A stretch of 64,000 nt of DNA from positions 2,542,001 to 2,606,000 of the forward strand of contig NZ_CP034449.1 of NCBI RefSeq assembly GCF_003952425.1. Reading direction: 5' to 3'. A program made the position numbers and the translations under genes. Under the pieces are notes generated by a model, which was not told the DNA's origin, did not search any database, and was given only the letters and a program-made list of their open reading frames with translations. The DNA comes from Mesorhizobium sp. M2A.F.Ca.ET.046.03.2.1. GTDB taxonomy: Bacteria; Pseudomonadota; Alphaproteobacteria; Rhizobiales; Rhizobiaceae. This document shows, piece by piece, positions 24,503 to 32,113 of the stretch. Numbering within the stretch: the stretch's first letter is position 1; the number at the start of each line of letters is the position of its first letter.

Positions 24503-26092
24503 ATGCATACGGAACTCGATCATCTCGCCGAACTCGCCGGCAAGGGCAGGATATCGCGGCGCGATTTCCTCGGCCGCGCGGCAGCGCTCGGCGCCTCGGC
24601 GGCGCTGGCGACGACGCTGGCCGGCAAGGCCTTCGCCGCGAGCCCGGTGAAGGGCGGCATCATCAAGGCCGGCCTGCAGGGCGGTGAATCGACCAACAGC
24701 CTCGACCCGGCGCTGAACCTCAGCCAGGTCACATTCAACTTCTGTAAGCAGTGGGGCGAATTCCTTGTCCGGCTGACGCCCGATGGAGGCGTCGAGAACC
24801 TGATCGCCGAGGAGATCGGCGCCTCGGCCGACGCCAAGACCTGGACGATGAAGATCCGCGACGGCGTCGAATTCCACAACGGCAAGACGGTGACGGCTGA
24901 AGATGTCGTCGCCACCCTCGAGCGCCACGCCGACGAGAAGTCGAAATCCGGCGCGCTCGGCATTTTGAAGAACATCAAGACCATCAAGGCCGACGGCAAG
25001 GACGTGGTGGTGACGCTCGGCGACGCCGACGCCGACTTCCCCTATCTGATGGCCGACTACCACCTGGTGATCCAGCCGAATGGCGGCAAGGACAACCCGA
25101 ATGCCGGCGTCAGCGCCGGGCCGTACAAGGTCGCCGTCAACCAGCCCGGCGTGAAGCATGGCGGCGAGCGCTTCGCCAATTACTGGCGCGGCGACAAGGC
25201 CGGCCATGCCGACCAGATCGAGATTGTCGTGATCAACGATCCGACGGCCCGGCTCGCGGCGCTGCAGGGCGGCCAGGTGCATCTCATCAACCGCGTCGAG
25301 CCCAAGGTGGTCGATCTGGTGAAACGCATGCCGGGTGTCAGCGTCGAGAACGTGTCGGGGCGCGGCTACTACCCGTTCAACATGTTCTGCGACACCGCGC
25401 CCTTCGACAACAACGACCTCAGGATGGCGTTGAAGCTCGCCATGGACCGCGAGGAGATGCTCGACAAGATCCTGCGCGGCTATGGCTCGGTCGGCAACGA
25501 CTTCCCGATCAACGAAGCCTACCCGCTTTTCTCCGCCGATATCGAGCAGCGCAAGTTCGATCCGGAAAAAGCGGCAGCCGCCTACAAGAAATCGGGCCAC
25601 AGCGGCTCGATCCTGCTGCGCACCTCGGACGTCGCCTTCCCCGGCGCGGTCGACGCGGCGCAACTCTACCAGCAGTCCTGCGCCAAGGCCGGCATCAAAA
25701 TAGAGATCAAGCGCGAGCCGGGCGACGGTTACTGGTCGGAGGTGTGGAACAAGCAGCCCTTCTCGCTCTCCTATTGGGGCGGGCGGCCGACGCAAGGCCA
25801 GATGTATTCCACCGGCTACCTGTCGACCGCCGACTGGAACGACACACGCTTCAAGCGGCCCGAATTCGACAAGATGCTCTATGCGGCGCGCGCCGAGCTG
25901 GACCAGGCCAGGCGCAAGGCGATCTATCGCGACATGGCGATGTTGATGCGCGACGAAGGCGGCCTGATCGTGCCGTTCTTCAACCAGTTCGTCGACGCTG
26001 CCAACACCAAGAAGATCAGCGGCTACGCCAAGAACCCCAATGGCGAGATGATGGACGGCTACGCGCTCTGCGAATGCTGGCTGAACGCCTGA
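24503..26092 (+). CDS. Peptide-type ABC transporter substrate-binding protein 2
   Basis: A 529-residue SBP family 5 protein, the same length as SBP 1 and clearly its paralogue. It too carries a twin-arginine signal (ISRRDFLGRAAALGAS) ending near GKAFAAS. Differences from SBP 1 concentrate at the N-terminal signal, near VENVSGRGYYPFN, and at the C-terminus (TKKISGYAKNPNGEMMDGYA). A duplicate with its own ribosome site (AGAAGGGGG) suggests two ligand ranges feeding one importer. A probable terminator follows. Confidence 0.93.
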   Translation: MHTELDHLAELAGKGRISRRDFLGRAAALGASAALATTLAGKAFAASPVKGGIIKAGLQGGESTNSLDPALNLSQVTFNFCKQWGEFLVRLTPDGGVENLIAEEIGASADAKTWTMKIRDGVEFHNGKTVTAEDVVATLERHADEKSKSGALGILKNIKTIKADGKDVVVTLGDADADFPYLMADYHLVIQPNGGKDNPNAGVSAGPYKVAVNQPGVKHGGERFANYWRGDKAGHADQIEIVVINDPTARLAALQGGQVHLINRVEPKVVDLVKRMPGVSVENVSGRGYYPFNMFCDTAPFDNNDLRMALKLAMDREEMLDKILRGYGSVGNDFPINEAYPLFSADIEQRKFDPEKAAAAYKKSGHSGSILLRTSDVAFPGAVDAAQLYQQSCAKAGIKIEIKREPGDGYWSEVWNKQPFSLSYWGGRPTQGQMYSTGYLSTADWNDTRFKRPEFDKMLYAARAELDQARRKAIYRDMAMLMRDEGGLIVPFFNQFVDAANTKKISGYAKNPNGEMMDGYALCECWLNA

Positions 26093-26109
26093 CATCAGTA
26101 TAATTCTTC

Positions 26110-26148
26110 GAACACCGCGTGTCCCTTGGACGCGCGGCGTTCTTGTTT
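26110..26148 (+). terminator. Probable terminator of the ABC operon
   Basis: Imperfect stem GAACACCGCGTGTCC (26110-26124) with GGACGCGCGGCGTTC (26128-26142), followed by TTGTTT. One A-C mismatch and one wobble pair. Confidence 0.6.
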
Positions 26149-26174
26149 AGACCGACAATCACAGGAAGCTGTCC

Positions 26175-27014
26175 GTGGCGCTCAAATCCAAACTGCTGCT
26201 CATCATTCTCGACGGCGTGCCCTACCGGAACTGGCGCCGGCTGATGGGCAATCTCGAGGGATGGACGCAGTCGGGCGAGGCGCAGGTGTGGAAGATGCGC
26301 TCGGTGCTGCCGTCGACGTCCGCCTGCTGCTACGCCTCGATCCACACCGGGGTCACGCCGCAGGTGCATGGCATACTTTCCAACGAGAACCGCTTTCGCG
26401 TCACGCAGCCGGACATCTTCTCGGAGGTCAGCAAGGCCGGCGGCAAGACGGGTGCGGTGACCCATTCCTATTGGTCGGAATTCTTCCGCAGCTTTCCGTT
26501 CGACCTTGTCGAGGACATGGAGTTCGACGATCCGAGCGGACCGATCACGCATGGCCGCTTCCACACCATGACCGGCTACAATCTCAAGAACCAGATGACG
26601 CCGAGCGACGTCGACCTGTTCGCGACGCTGACCATGCTGGCGAAGCGCCACGGCATCGACTACGGCATCCTGCACACCTGCACGCTGGACTCGATGGGAC
26701 ATCGCTTCGGCCATGACTGCATCGAGATGGACCATGCCTGCTACGCCATGGACGGCATGCTCGCCGCCTTCCTGCCGCGATGGCGCGAAGCCGGTTATGA
26801 AGTGATCGTGACGGCCGACCACGGCCAGACCGACCGCGGCCACCATGGCGGCCATGACGACGAGATGCAGGATTTCGCGCTCTATTATTTCGGGCCCGCG
26901 AAAGGCCCCGAGGCCGACACTCTGCTCGACCAGCTGCAGCTCGCGCCGACGGTGCTGAGCCGGCTTGGCGTGGCGATACCGGAGACGATGAAGGCGAAGG
27001 TGTTTTTGGGTTAG
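26175..27014 (+). CDS. Alkaline-phosphatase-superfamily hydrolase (nucleotide pyrophosphatase-like)
   Basis: A 279-residue metal-dependent phospho- or sulfo-hydrolase. Metal-site segments are LLIILDGVPY near the N-terminus, the nucleophile region LPSTSACCYASIHTGVTPQ, DSMGHRFGHD and TADHGQTDRGHHGGHDDE. There is no signal peptide, so it probably acts in the cytoplasm. The start is GTG at 26175 with AGGAAG upstream. It follows the peptide-type ABC operon after a terminator, so it may be a separate unit. The substrate cannot be told. Confidence 0.88.
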   Translation: MALKSKLLLIILDGVPYRNWRRLMGNLEGWTQSGEAQVWKMRSVLPSTSACCYASIHTGVTPQVHGILSNENRFRVTQPDIFSEVSKAGGKTGAVTHSYWSEFFRSFPFDLVEDMEFDDPSGPITHGRFHTMTGYNLKNQMTPSDVDLFATLTMLAKRHGIDYGILHTCTLDSMGHRFGHDCIEMDHACYAMDGMLAAFLPRWREAGYEVIVTADHGQTDRGHHGGHDDEMQDFALYYFGPAKGPEADTLLDQLQLAPTVLSRLGVAIPETMKAKVFLG

Positions 27015-27021
27015 CGCGGCC

Positions 27022-27168
27022 TTCCCTTCTCCCCTTGCGGGAGAAGGTGGATCGGCGCGCAGCGCCGAGACGGATGAGGGGTGTTCCAGCGGAGTGAGAC
27101 GCGGGCATTCCCTGGAACACCCCTCATCCGTCGCCTTCGGCGCCACCTTCTCCCACAAGGGAGAAGGA
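27022..27168. repeat. Rhizobial palindromic repeat
   Basis: Arms TTCCCTTCTCCCCTTGCGGG and the inverse CCCACAAGGGAGAAGGAA, with an inner pair ACGGATGAGGGGTGTTCC and GGAACACCCCTCATCCGT. It lies between the phosphatase-like gene and the sigma-factor gene, where it may end transcription. Confidence 0.85.
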
Positions 27169-27291
27169 AAAGCGCCCCTACTGGCAACCTCCCCGCTCTT
27201 CGGTTAGCCTCCGAAAATTCCTCGGCGGAGGGTGAACCTTTTTGGACCGATCAGCGACAGAGCTTCGAGGAGCCAGGCGGCTCGACCGGCC

Positions 27292-27858
27292 ATGAATGCG
27301 GCGACGGAAACCGATCGCGCGCTTGTAGACCGGGTCGCGAAGGGCGACCGGGCCGCCGTTCGGCTCCTGTTCATGCGTCACCACGCGCGGATCTACCGCT
27401 TCGTGGCGCGCCAGACGGGATCGGAAATGATGGCCGACGATATCGCAAACGAGGTTTTTCTGGAGCTGTGGAAGCAGGCGCCCGGCTTCGAGGGCCGCTC
27501 TGAAGTCTCGACCTGGCTGCTCGGCATCGCCCGCTTCAAGGCGCTGTCTTCGCTGCGCAAGAAGAAAGAAGACTGGATCGACGACGATGACGCGGCGCAG
27601 GTCCCCGACAGCGCCGACACGCCGGAAGTCGTCACCATGAAGGAAGACAAGGCCGCCGCCTTGCGCCGTTTCGTCGATGCCCTGGCCGAAGAACATCGCA
27701 CGGTGATCGACCTTGCCTATTACCATGGCCAGTCGGTGACCGAGATCGGCGAGGTGCTTGGCATTCCAGTCGCGACCGTCAAGACCAGGATGTTCTACGC
27801 CCGCAAGAAACTCGGCGAAGCCCTCAAGGCCGCCGGTTACGACAGGGGGTGGCCATGA
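27292..27858 (+). CDS. ECF-type RNA polymerase sigma factor
   Basis: A 188-residue sigma-70 family protein of the extracytoplasmic-function type. Region 2 runs from about LLFMRHHARIYRFVARQTG through DDIANEVFLELWKQ to STWLLGIARFKAL. Region 4 is VDALAEEHRTVIDLAYYHG and VTEIGEVLGIPVATVKTRMF. The start at 27292 (MNAATETDRA) fits the family; a GTG at 27232 is possible but would add 20 untypical residues. The stop overlaps the anti-sigma start (ATGA). It probably recognises a promoter upstream of its own operon, but no clear one is visible. Confidence 0.93.
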   Translation: MNAATETDRALVDRVAKGDRAAVRLLFMRHHARIYRFVARQTGSEMMADDIANEVFLELWKQAPGFEGRSEVSTWLLGIARFKALSSLRKKKEDWIDDDDAAQVPDSADTPEVVTMKEDKAAALRRFVDALAEEHRTVIDLAYYHGQSVTEIGEVLGIPVATVKTRMFYARKKLGEALKAAGYDRGWP

Positions 27859-28520
27859 GCGCCGCTGAAAAGATGTCGCGCCGCGACGAGATGGAGACGC
27901 TGCTGCCGTTCTACCTGAACGGCTCGCTGGAAGGCGCCGAGCTGGAGGCCGTCGAGGAATGGCTGGCCACCGATCCGGCGGCGATGGTCGCCCTTGGTGA
28001 AGCGGAAGCCGAATTCTCCGGCACCGCCGCCGCCAACGAGGCGATCCGCCCGCCAGCCGATGCGCTCAGCCGTTTTACCAGGGCGCTCGACGCCGAGGCC
28101 GGCCCCGTGCGCGTGCCCGGCCAATCCTGGCTGGCGAAAGTTTTTGGCCGGGTGACGGCGATGCCGGCCGGCGTCGCCTGGGCGGCGGCCGCTGCGCTGC
28201 TGGCGTTGGTCCTGGTGCAGTCCTTCGAACGGCCGGGCGGCAAGGGCAACGACTTCGAGGTGGCCGGCGCCGAGGACGATCTGGCGAAGCTGCCTTTCGC
28301 CCTGGCCAAGTTCAAGCCGGATGCCAAGATGGCCGATATCGCCGCCTTCCTCGGCCAGAACGGGCTGAAGATCGCCAGCGGACCGACCGCCGACGGCGTG
28401 TTCCACCTGACGATCCCGGCCAGCACGGCGGCCGATTACGACAGGCTCGTCGGCCTTGTTGCCGCCCAGCCTTTCGCGGATACTGTGATCCAGGGAAGGA
28501 AACCGGCCGATGGCGGCTAA
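27855..28520 (+). CDS. Membrane anti-sigma factor
   Basis: A 221-residue protein with a cytoplasmic N-terminal domain (EMETLLPFYLNGSLEGAELE), a single membrane helix (VAWAAAAALLALVLVQSF, residues about 113-130) and a periplasmic C-terminal domain. The helical N-terminal motif and its translational coupling to the ECF sigma gene identify it as the likely anti-sigma factor, though the zinc motif HxxxCxxC of ZAS proteins is absent. The start at 27855 has AGGGGG five bases upstream. Its last codons overlap the downstream subtilase frame by 11 bases. Confidence 0.82.
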   Translation: MSAAEKMSRRDEMETLLPFYLNGSLEGAELEAVEEWLATDPAAMVALGEAEAEFSGTAAANEAIRPPADALSRFTRALDAEAGPVRVPGQSWLAKVFGRVTAMPAGVAWAAAAALLALVLVQSFERPGGKGNDFEVAGAEDDLAKLPFALAKFKPDAKMADIAAFLGQNGLKIASGPTADGVFHLTIPASTAADYDRLVGLVAAQPFADTVIQGRKPADGG

Positions 28521-30012
28521 GGCAATTCCAGGAAAAGTGCGCCGCGGTTTTCCGTCCGGAATTGCGTCGGGACCAAGGATCATTCTTCGTGTGGCGCTCC
28601 TTGCGGCGGCGGCTTTTGTCGCCGCGCCTGCGTTCGCGCAGACCAACGATCCCAATCTGACGCAGAAGCAGGTGGACTGCCTGAACCGCACGACAACCGC
28701 AGGCGGCGACTGCGACAGGGACGGCGGCGCCAAGAATGGCGAAGGAACGCCAGGCACTGCGAGCGGTGCGGTGTTCCTGCCGGCGCTGATCGTCGATCTC
28801 TTTCCGAACCCACCGGCAGGCGCCGCCCCGCAAATGCCGGCGCCGTCCAACGGCGCATCGTCATCGAGCGGTTCCGGCAACACGCCGCCGCCCGCTCCGG
28901 CGCCGAGCGGTCCGGTCACCGTGCCGCAAGGCCTCAACCTGGCGGAGCCGCCGCGCGCCATCGCCGGCGAATTCGTGCCCGACGAGGTGCTGGTGACGGT
29001 CGACGGCGACGCCGGCGTGGTTCAGCAGATCGCCAATTCCTTCGGCCTGCAGGTGCGCTCGCAGCGCCAGTCGCGGCTGCTTGGCTCGACGCTGGTGCGC
29101 TTTGGCATCACCGACGGGCGCCCCGTCGGCGTGGTGCTGGCGCAGCTTGCCGCCGACGGCCGCACACAACGGCGCGAGCCGAACCATATCTACACGCTGC
29201 AACAGGCGGCCGGCATCGTGAACTATGCCTTCGACCGCATCGCGCTCGATTCAAAACAGGCGAGCGGCGAGAATGTGCGGGTCGCCGTCATCGACACCGG
29301 CATCGACGACACCAACCCGGCGCTTAAGGGCGTCATTGCTGACCAATATGACGCCATGCCCAATGTGCCGATCGAGAAGCGCGACCACGGCACCTCGGTC
29401 GACGGGCTGATCGCCGGCGTCGGGCCGCTGGAAGGCATGGCGCCGGGCGCCAAGATCTATCACGCGCGCGCCTTCGAAGGCGGCAAGTCGACCATGGACG
29501 TCATCCTGTCGGCGCTCGACTGGGCGGCCGAGCAGAATGTGCGCATCATCAATATGAGCTTCGTCGGCCCGAAGAACGACCTGCTCGGCACCGCCTGCCG
29601 CAATGCGCGGGCATTGGGCATGGTGCTGGTGGCGGCCGCCGGCAATAACGGCCCGAAGGCGCCCTATGGCTATCCGGCCGCCTTCGACGGCGTGATCGCC
29701 GTGACCGCGACCGACGCCAAGGACGGACTGATGCCGCAGGCCAATCGCGGCGCCTATGTGTTTATCTCGGCGCCGGGCGTCGAGATGGTGGCGCCGAGCG
29801 GCGCCGGTTCGGACGTGGTGACCGGCACCTCCTTCGCGGCAGCCATCGTGAGCGGCGCGATCGCCAATCTAATCCATGCTTCGCCGGAACGCTCGGCCGA
29901 CGATATCGAGAAGGCACTGGCGGCAACGGCGAAGGATCTCGGGCCCAAGGGGCGGGACAATGACTTTGGTTATGGGTTGATCGATACAAAGGCGGCCGAG
30001 GCGGCGAAGTAG
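28510..30012 (+). CDS. Secreted S8-family serine protease (subtilase)
   Basis: A 500-residue subtilisin-like protease. Residues 1-43 look like a signal peptide with a long basic N-region and a hydrophobic core ending AAPAFAQ. A low-complexity Pro/Ser/Gly linker (about residues 100-135) precedes a pro-domain-like region (VPDEVLVTVDGD). The catalytic domain has Asp262 in VAVIDTGID, His293 in DHGTS, oxyanion Asn379 in AAAGNNG and Ser441 in GTSFAAA. Residues about 5-19 are encoded by a 44 bp palindromic repeat. It completes a sigma/anti-sigma/protease operon, so it may be the effector or part of the stress response. Confidence 0.9.
   Translation: MAAKAIPGKVRRGFPSGIASGPRIILRVALLAAAAFVAAPAFAQTNDPNLTQKQVDCLNRTTTAGGDCDRDGGAKNGEGTPGTASGAVFLPALIVDLFPNPPAGAAPQMPAPSNGASSSSGSGNTPPPAPAPSGPVTVPQGLNLAEPPRAIAGEFVPDEVLVTVDGDAGVVQQIANSFGLQVRSQRQSRLLGSTLVRFGITDGRPVGVVLAQLAADGRTQRREPNHIYTLQQAAGIVNYAFDRIALDSKQASGENVRVAVIDTGIDDTNPALKGVIADQYDAMPNVPIEKRDHGTSVDGLIAGVGPLEGMAPGAKIYHARAFEGGKSTMDVILSALDWAAEQNVRIINMSFVGPKNDLLGTACRNARALGMVLVAAAGNNGPKAPYGYPAAFDGVIAVTATDAKDGLMPQANRGAYVFISAPGVEMVAPSGAGSDVVTGTSFAAAIVSGAIANLIHASPERSADDIEKALAATAKDLGPKGRDNDFGYGLIDTKAAEAAK
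28522..28565. repeat. 44 bp palindromic element, family B, copy 3, inside the subtilase N-terminus
   Basis: Identical over all 44 bases to the complement of 4455-4498. It begins two bases after the anti-sigma stop codon and is read through in frame as residues AIPGKVRRGFPSGIA of the subtilase. Confidence 0.9.
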
Positions 30013-30069
30013 TGAGTTTAAGGTGGCAGGCCCGTCAATAAATTGGCTGCCGGGTTCCCGATACCGCGC

Positions 30070-30690
30070 TTATACTGATGCGGCGGCCTGCTCGACGCCA
30101 GTTGCTTGTGCTTTGTGAGCAAGGCCGAGCGTCTCCCGAACGGCCCGAAGCACCTCGTCCGCCAGCGCCACATCTGTTTTTGCGATGGCGCGAGATGCTG
30201 CGATAGCGCCGATTTCGGCAGCGACGGCAGCAACGGCGAGACGGCGTCTCTCAGACGCGGGAATCGTCGTCTCAAGCGAACGTTGAAGCGTCGCTGCCAT
30301 TTCCTCAAATGCACGCGTAAAGCTGGCGCTGACGGCGCTGTCCTGCCGCCCAACTTCACTTGCGGAAGCGGCCATCGGACAAGCCGTCTCGACTCTGTCG
30401 CGCATATCCGCTGAAAGATATCCAGCGAGGTATTCCTCGAAGGTGGGACTGCGATCACCCGCCCAAGCCCGGGTATCAGCCATGTTTCCCGCGAAGCCAT
30501 GGGAAAACGCAGCCGCCGCCAGCTCATCCTTCGACGAGAAATGTGCATAGAGCGCTCCATGCGTCAGTCCGGCCTCCTTGGCGACTTCCGCTACGCCGAC
30601 GCCGTCTATTCCCCGTTTACGGAACAGCCTGCTCGCCGCCTGCAACAGAGCGTGCCGGTTCTCCGCAGCTTTTTCCTTCGAAACACGCAT
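30070..30690 (-). CDS. TetR-family transcriptional regulator
   Basis: A 206-residue TetR/AcrR repressor. The helix-turn-helix is at residues 10-60 (ALLQAASRLFRKRGIDGVGV, KEAGLTHGALYAHFSSKDEL), followed by an all-helical ligand domain resembling the group with VETACPMAASASEVGRQD. The chosen start (MRVSKEKAAENR, 30690) is where the family begins. It is divergent from an aldo/keto reductase gene with two similar palindromes between them, so it most likely represses that gene and itself. Electrophile-sensing TetR proteins often have this layout. Confidence 0.92.
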   Translation of the reverse strand: MRVSKEKAAENRHALLQAASRLFRKRGIDGVGVAEVAKEAGLTHGALYAHFSSKDELAAAAFSHGFAGNMADTRAWAGDRSPTFEEYLAGYLSADMRDRVETACPMAASASEVGRQDSAVSASFTRAFEEMAATLQRSLETTIPASERRRLAVAAVAAEIGAIAASRAIAKTDVALADEVLRAVRETLGLAHKAQATGVEQAAASV

Positions 30691-30724
30691 TTCCAGCTTC
30701 CAGACCAATGTCACGAATTTTTTA

Positions 30725-30738
30725 GTTGCGATCGCCAC
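30725..30738. promoter_or_regulatory. Putative TetR operator, site 1
   Basis: GTTGCGATCGCCAC, sharing the GTTGCGATCGC core with site 2, in the TetR/aldo-keto reductase intergenic region. Confidence 0.6.
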
Positions 30739-30771
30739 CAAAGTCAAATAGATGCCGGACATCGCTTTTTG

Positions 30772-30785
30772 ATTGCGATCGCAAC
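30772..30785. promoter_or_regulatory. Putative TetR operator, site 2
   Basis: ATTGCGATCGCAAC, containing the perfect palindrome TTGCGATCGCAA. It is 16 bases before the aldo/keto reductase start and 47 bases from site 1. Confidence 0.65.
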
Positions 30786-30801
30786 CAATGGAGAAACAGG
30801 C

Positions 30802-31848
30802 ATGCGTTACAGACTTTTCGGGAAGCACACGGGACTTCGGGTCTCCGAACTGGTGCTCGGGACCGGTAGCTTCGGGACGGGCTGGGGACATGGCGCTGAG
30901 CCCGAGGAGGCCCGTCGCATCTTCGACGCCTATGCGGACGCCGGCGGCAACTTCATCGATACGGCCAACGGCTATCAGTTCGGTCAATCCGAGGAAATCC
31001 TGGGCGATCTGCTGGCTGGGCGGCGCGACGATTTCGTGTTGGCCACCAAATTCACCATGCGGACGGACCCCGCGGCCGGTATTCTGGTCACGGGCAATAG
31101 CCGCAAGGCCATGGTCTCATCGGTCGAGGCGAGCCTCAGGCGGCTCAAAACCGATCGCATCGATCTCTATTGGGCTCACATGTCGGACGGAGTCACCCCG
31201 GTCGAAGAAGTCGTGCGCGGCTTTGACGATCTAGTCCAGGCCGGCAAGATCCTTTATGCGGGTCTTTCCGACTTTCCCGCCTGGCGGGCGGCGAGGGCCG
31301 TCACCATTGCGGAATTGCGCGGAGCCGCCCCTATTGCAGGTCTTCAGGTGGAGCACAGCCTCGTCGAGCGAACGACCGAACTGGAACTCCTGCCTGCAGG
31401 GCAAGCGCTCGGCCTCGGCATCGTGGCCTGGTCACCGCTTGGCGGCGGCATGTTGACCGGAAAGTACCGCAAAGGCGAGAAAGGCCGCGCGGAGGGTTTC
31501 GGCGGCAGGGTATTCCAAGCCGAAGATTCCGCGCAGCGTACTGCCATCCTCGACACCCTGATCGCGGTTGCGAAGGACGCCGGAGTCACGCCCAGTGAAA
31601 TCGCCATCGCCTGGGTTGCGGCCAAGGGCTCGCTCCCGATCATCGGACCACGCACGCTGGCTCAGCTCGAAAACAACCTGGCTGCGGCAAAAGTAACGTT
31701 GTCGCCGGAGCAAATTGCACGCCTTGATGAGGTGAGCGCGACGCGACCGATCTTCCCCTACACGGTGCTCAATGATCCCGAGACCAGGCAGGGCTTCACG
31801 GGTGGCAAGGCCGACCGCTTCGACGCGCCGGCCGAAGCAGTCGCCTGA
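30802..31848 (+). CDS. Aldo/keto reductase
   Basis: A 348-residue NADPH-dependent reductase of the AKR superfamily (YghZ/YajO-like). It has YRLFGKHTGLRVSELVLGT at the N-terminus, the catalytic-region segments FIDTANGY and FVLATKF, LKTDRIDLYWAHMSDGVTPV and the C-terminal LPIIGPRTLAQLENNL. It reduces aldehydes or ketones; the natural substrate is unknown. The start at 30802 follows AACAGG. Divergent from its likely TetR repressor. Confidence 0.92.
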   Translation: MRYRLFGKHTGLRVSELVLGTGSFGTGWGHGAEPEEARRIFDAYADAGGNFIDTANGYQFGQSEEILGDLLAGRRDDFVLATKFTMRTDPAAGILVTGNSRKAMVSSVEASLRRLKTDRIDLYWAHMSDGVTPVEEVVRGFDDLVQAGKILYAGLSDFPAWRAARAVTIAELRGAAPIAGLQVEHSLVERTTELELLPAGQALGLGIVAWSPLGGGMLTGKYRKGEKGRAEGFGGRVFQAEDSAQRTAILDTLIAVAKDAGVTPSEIAIAWVAAKGSLPIIGPRTLAQLENNLAAAKVTLSPEQIARLDEVSATRPIFPYTVLNDPETRQGFTGGKADRFDAPAEAVA

Positions 31849-31884
31849 GGTATCCGCCAGCGCCTCCGCGCCGGCTTGGATTCC

Positions 31885-32050
31885 CGGGCCGGCGCCCCCA
31901 GCCACTGACCCTCGCACCACCAGATGCGCGCCGCCAGACACCCTTGGCGACACGCCGCGCGCCGGCGAGCCGGAGCACGAGGCGGACAGCGGCACCTGGA
32001 ATTCTCCAGCCGCGGCCCCGGGAAGACGTCATCAGGGACAACCTGCGACG
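31885..32050 (-). pseudogene. Decayed 3' fragment of a LacI-family regulator gene
   Basis: Read on the minus strand, the fragment gives VPDDVF and, in another frame, VPLSASCSGSP and then LVVRGSVAGG. These match the C-terminal end of the intact LacI-type protein at 33605-34627 (HDDVFPWLRPENFPVPLS, then VDLVVRGSVAGAPV). At base level CGCACCACCAGAT and GGGAAGACGTC are shared with that gene. The frame change and missing middle mark it as a remnant. The rest of 31849-32113 holds nothing else recognisable. Confidence 0.65.
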
Positions 32051-32113
32051 GCTACGGCCTGCTTGAAATAAGGCGGCGGAGGCTGCCAAGGATTGATCCT
32101 CGGCCACATGCGC

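Noticed and set aside
24353..26095. 580-codon minus-strand open frame opposite SBP2
   Set aside because: Shadow of the SBP gene; similar shadow is seen opposite SBP1 because the two genes are paralogues.
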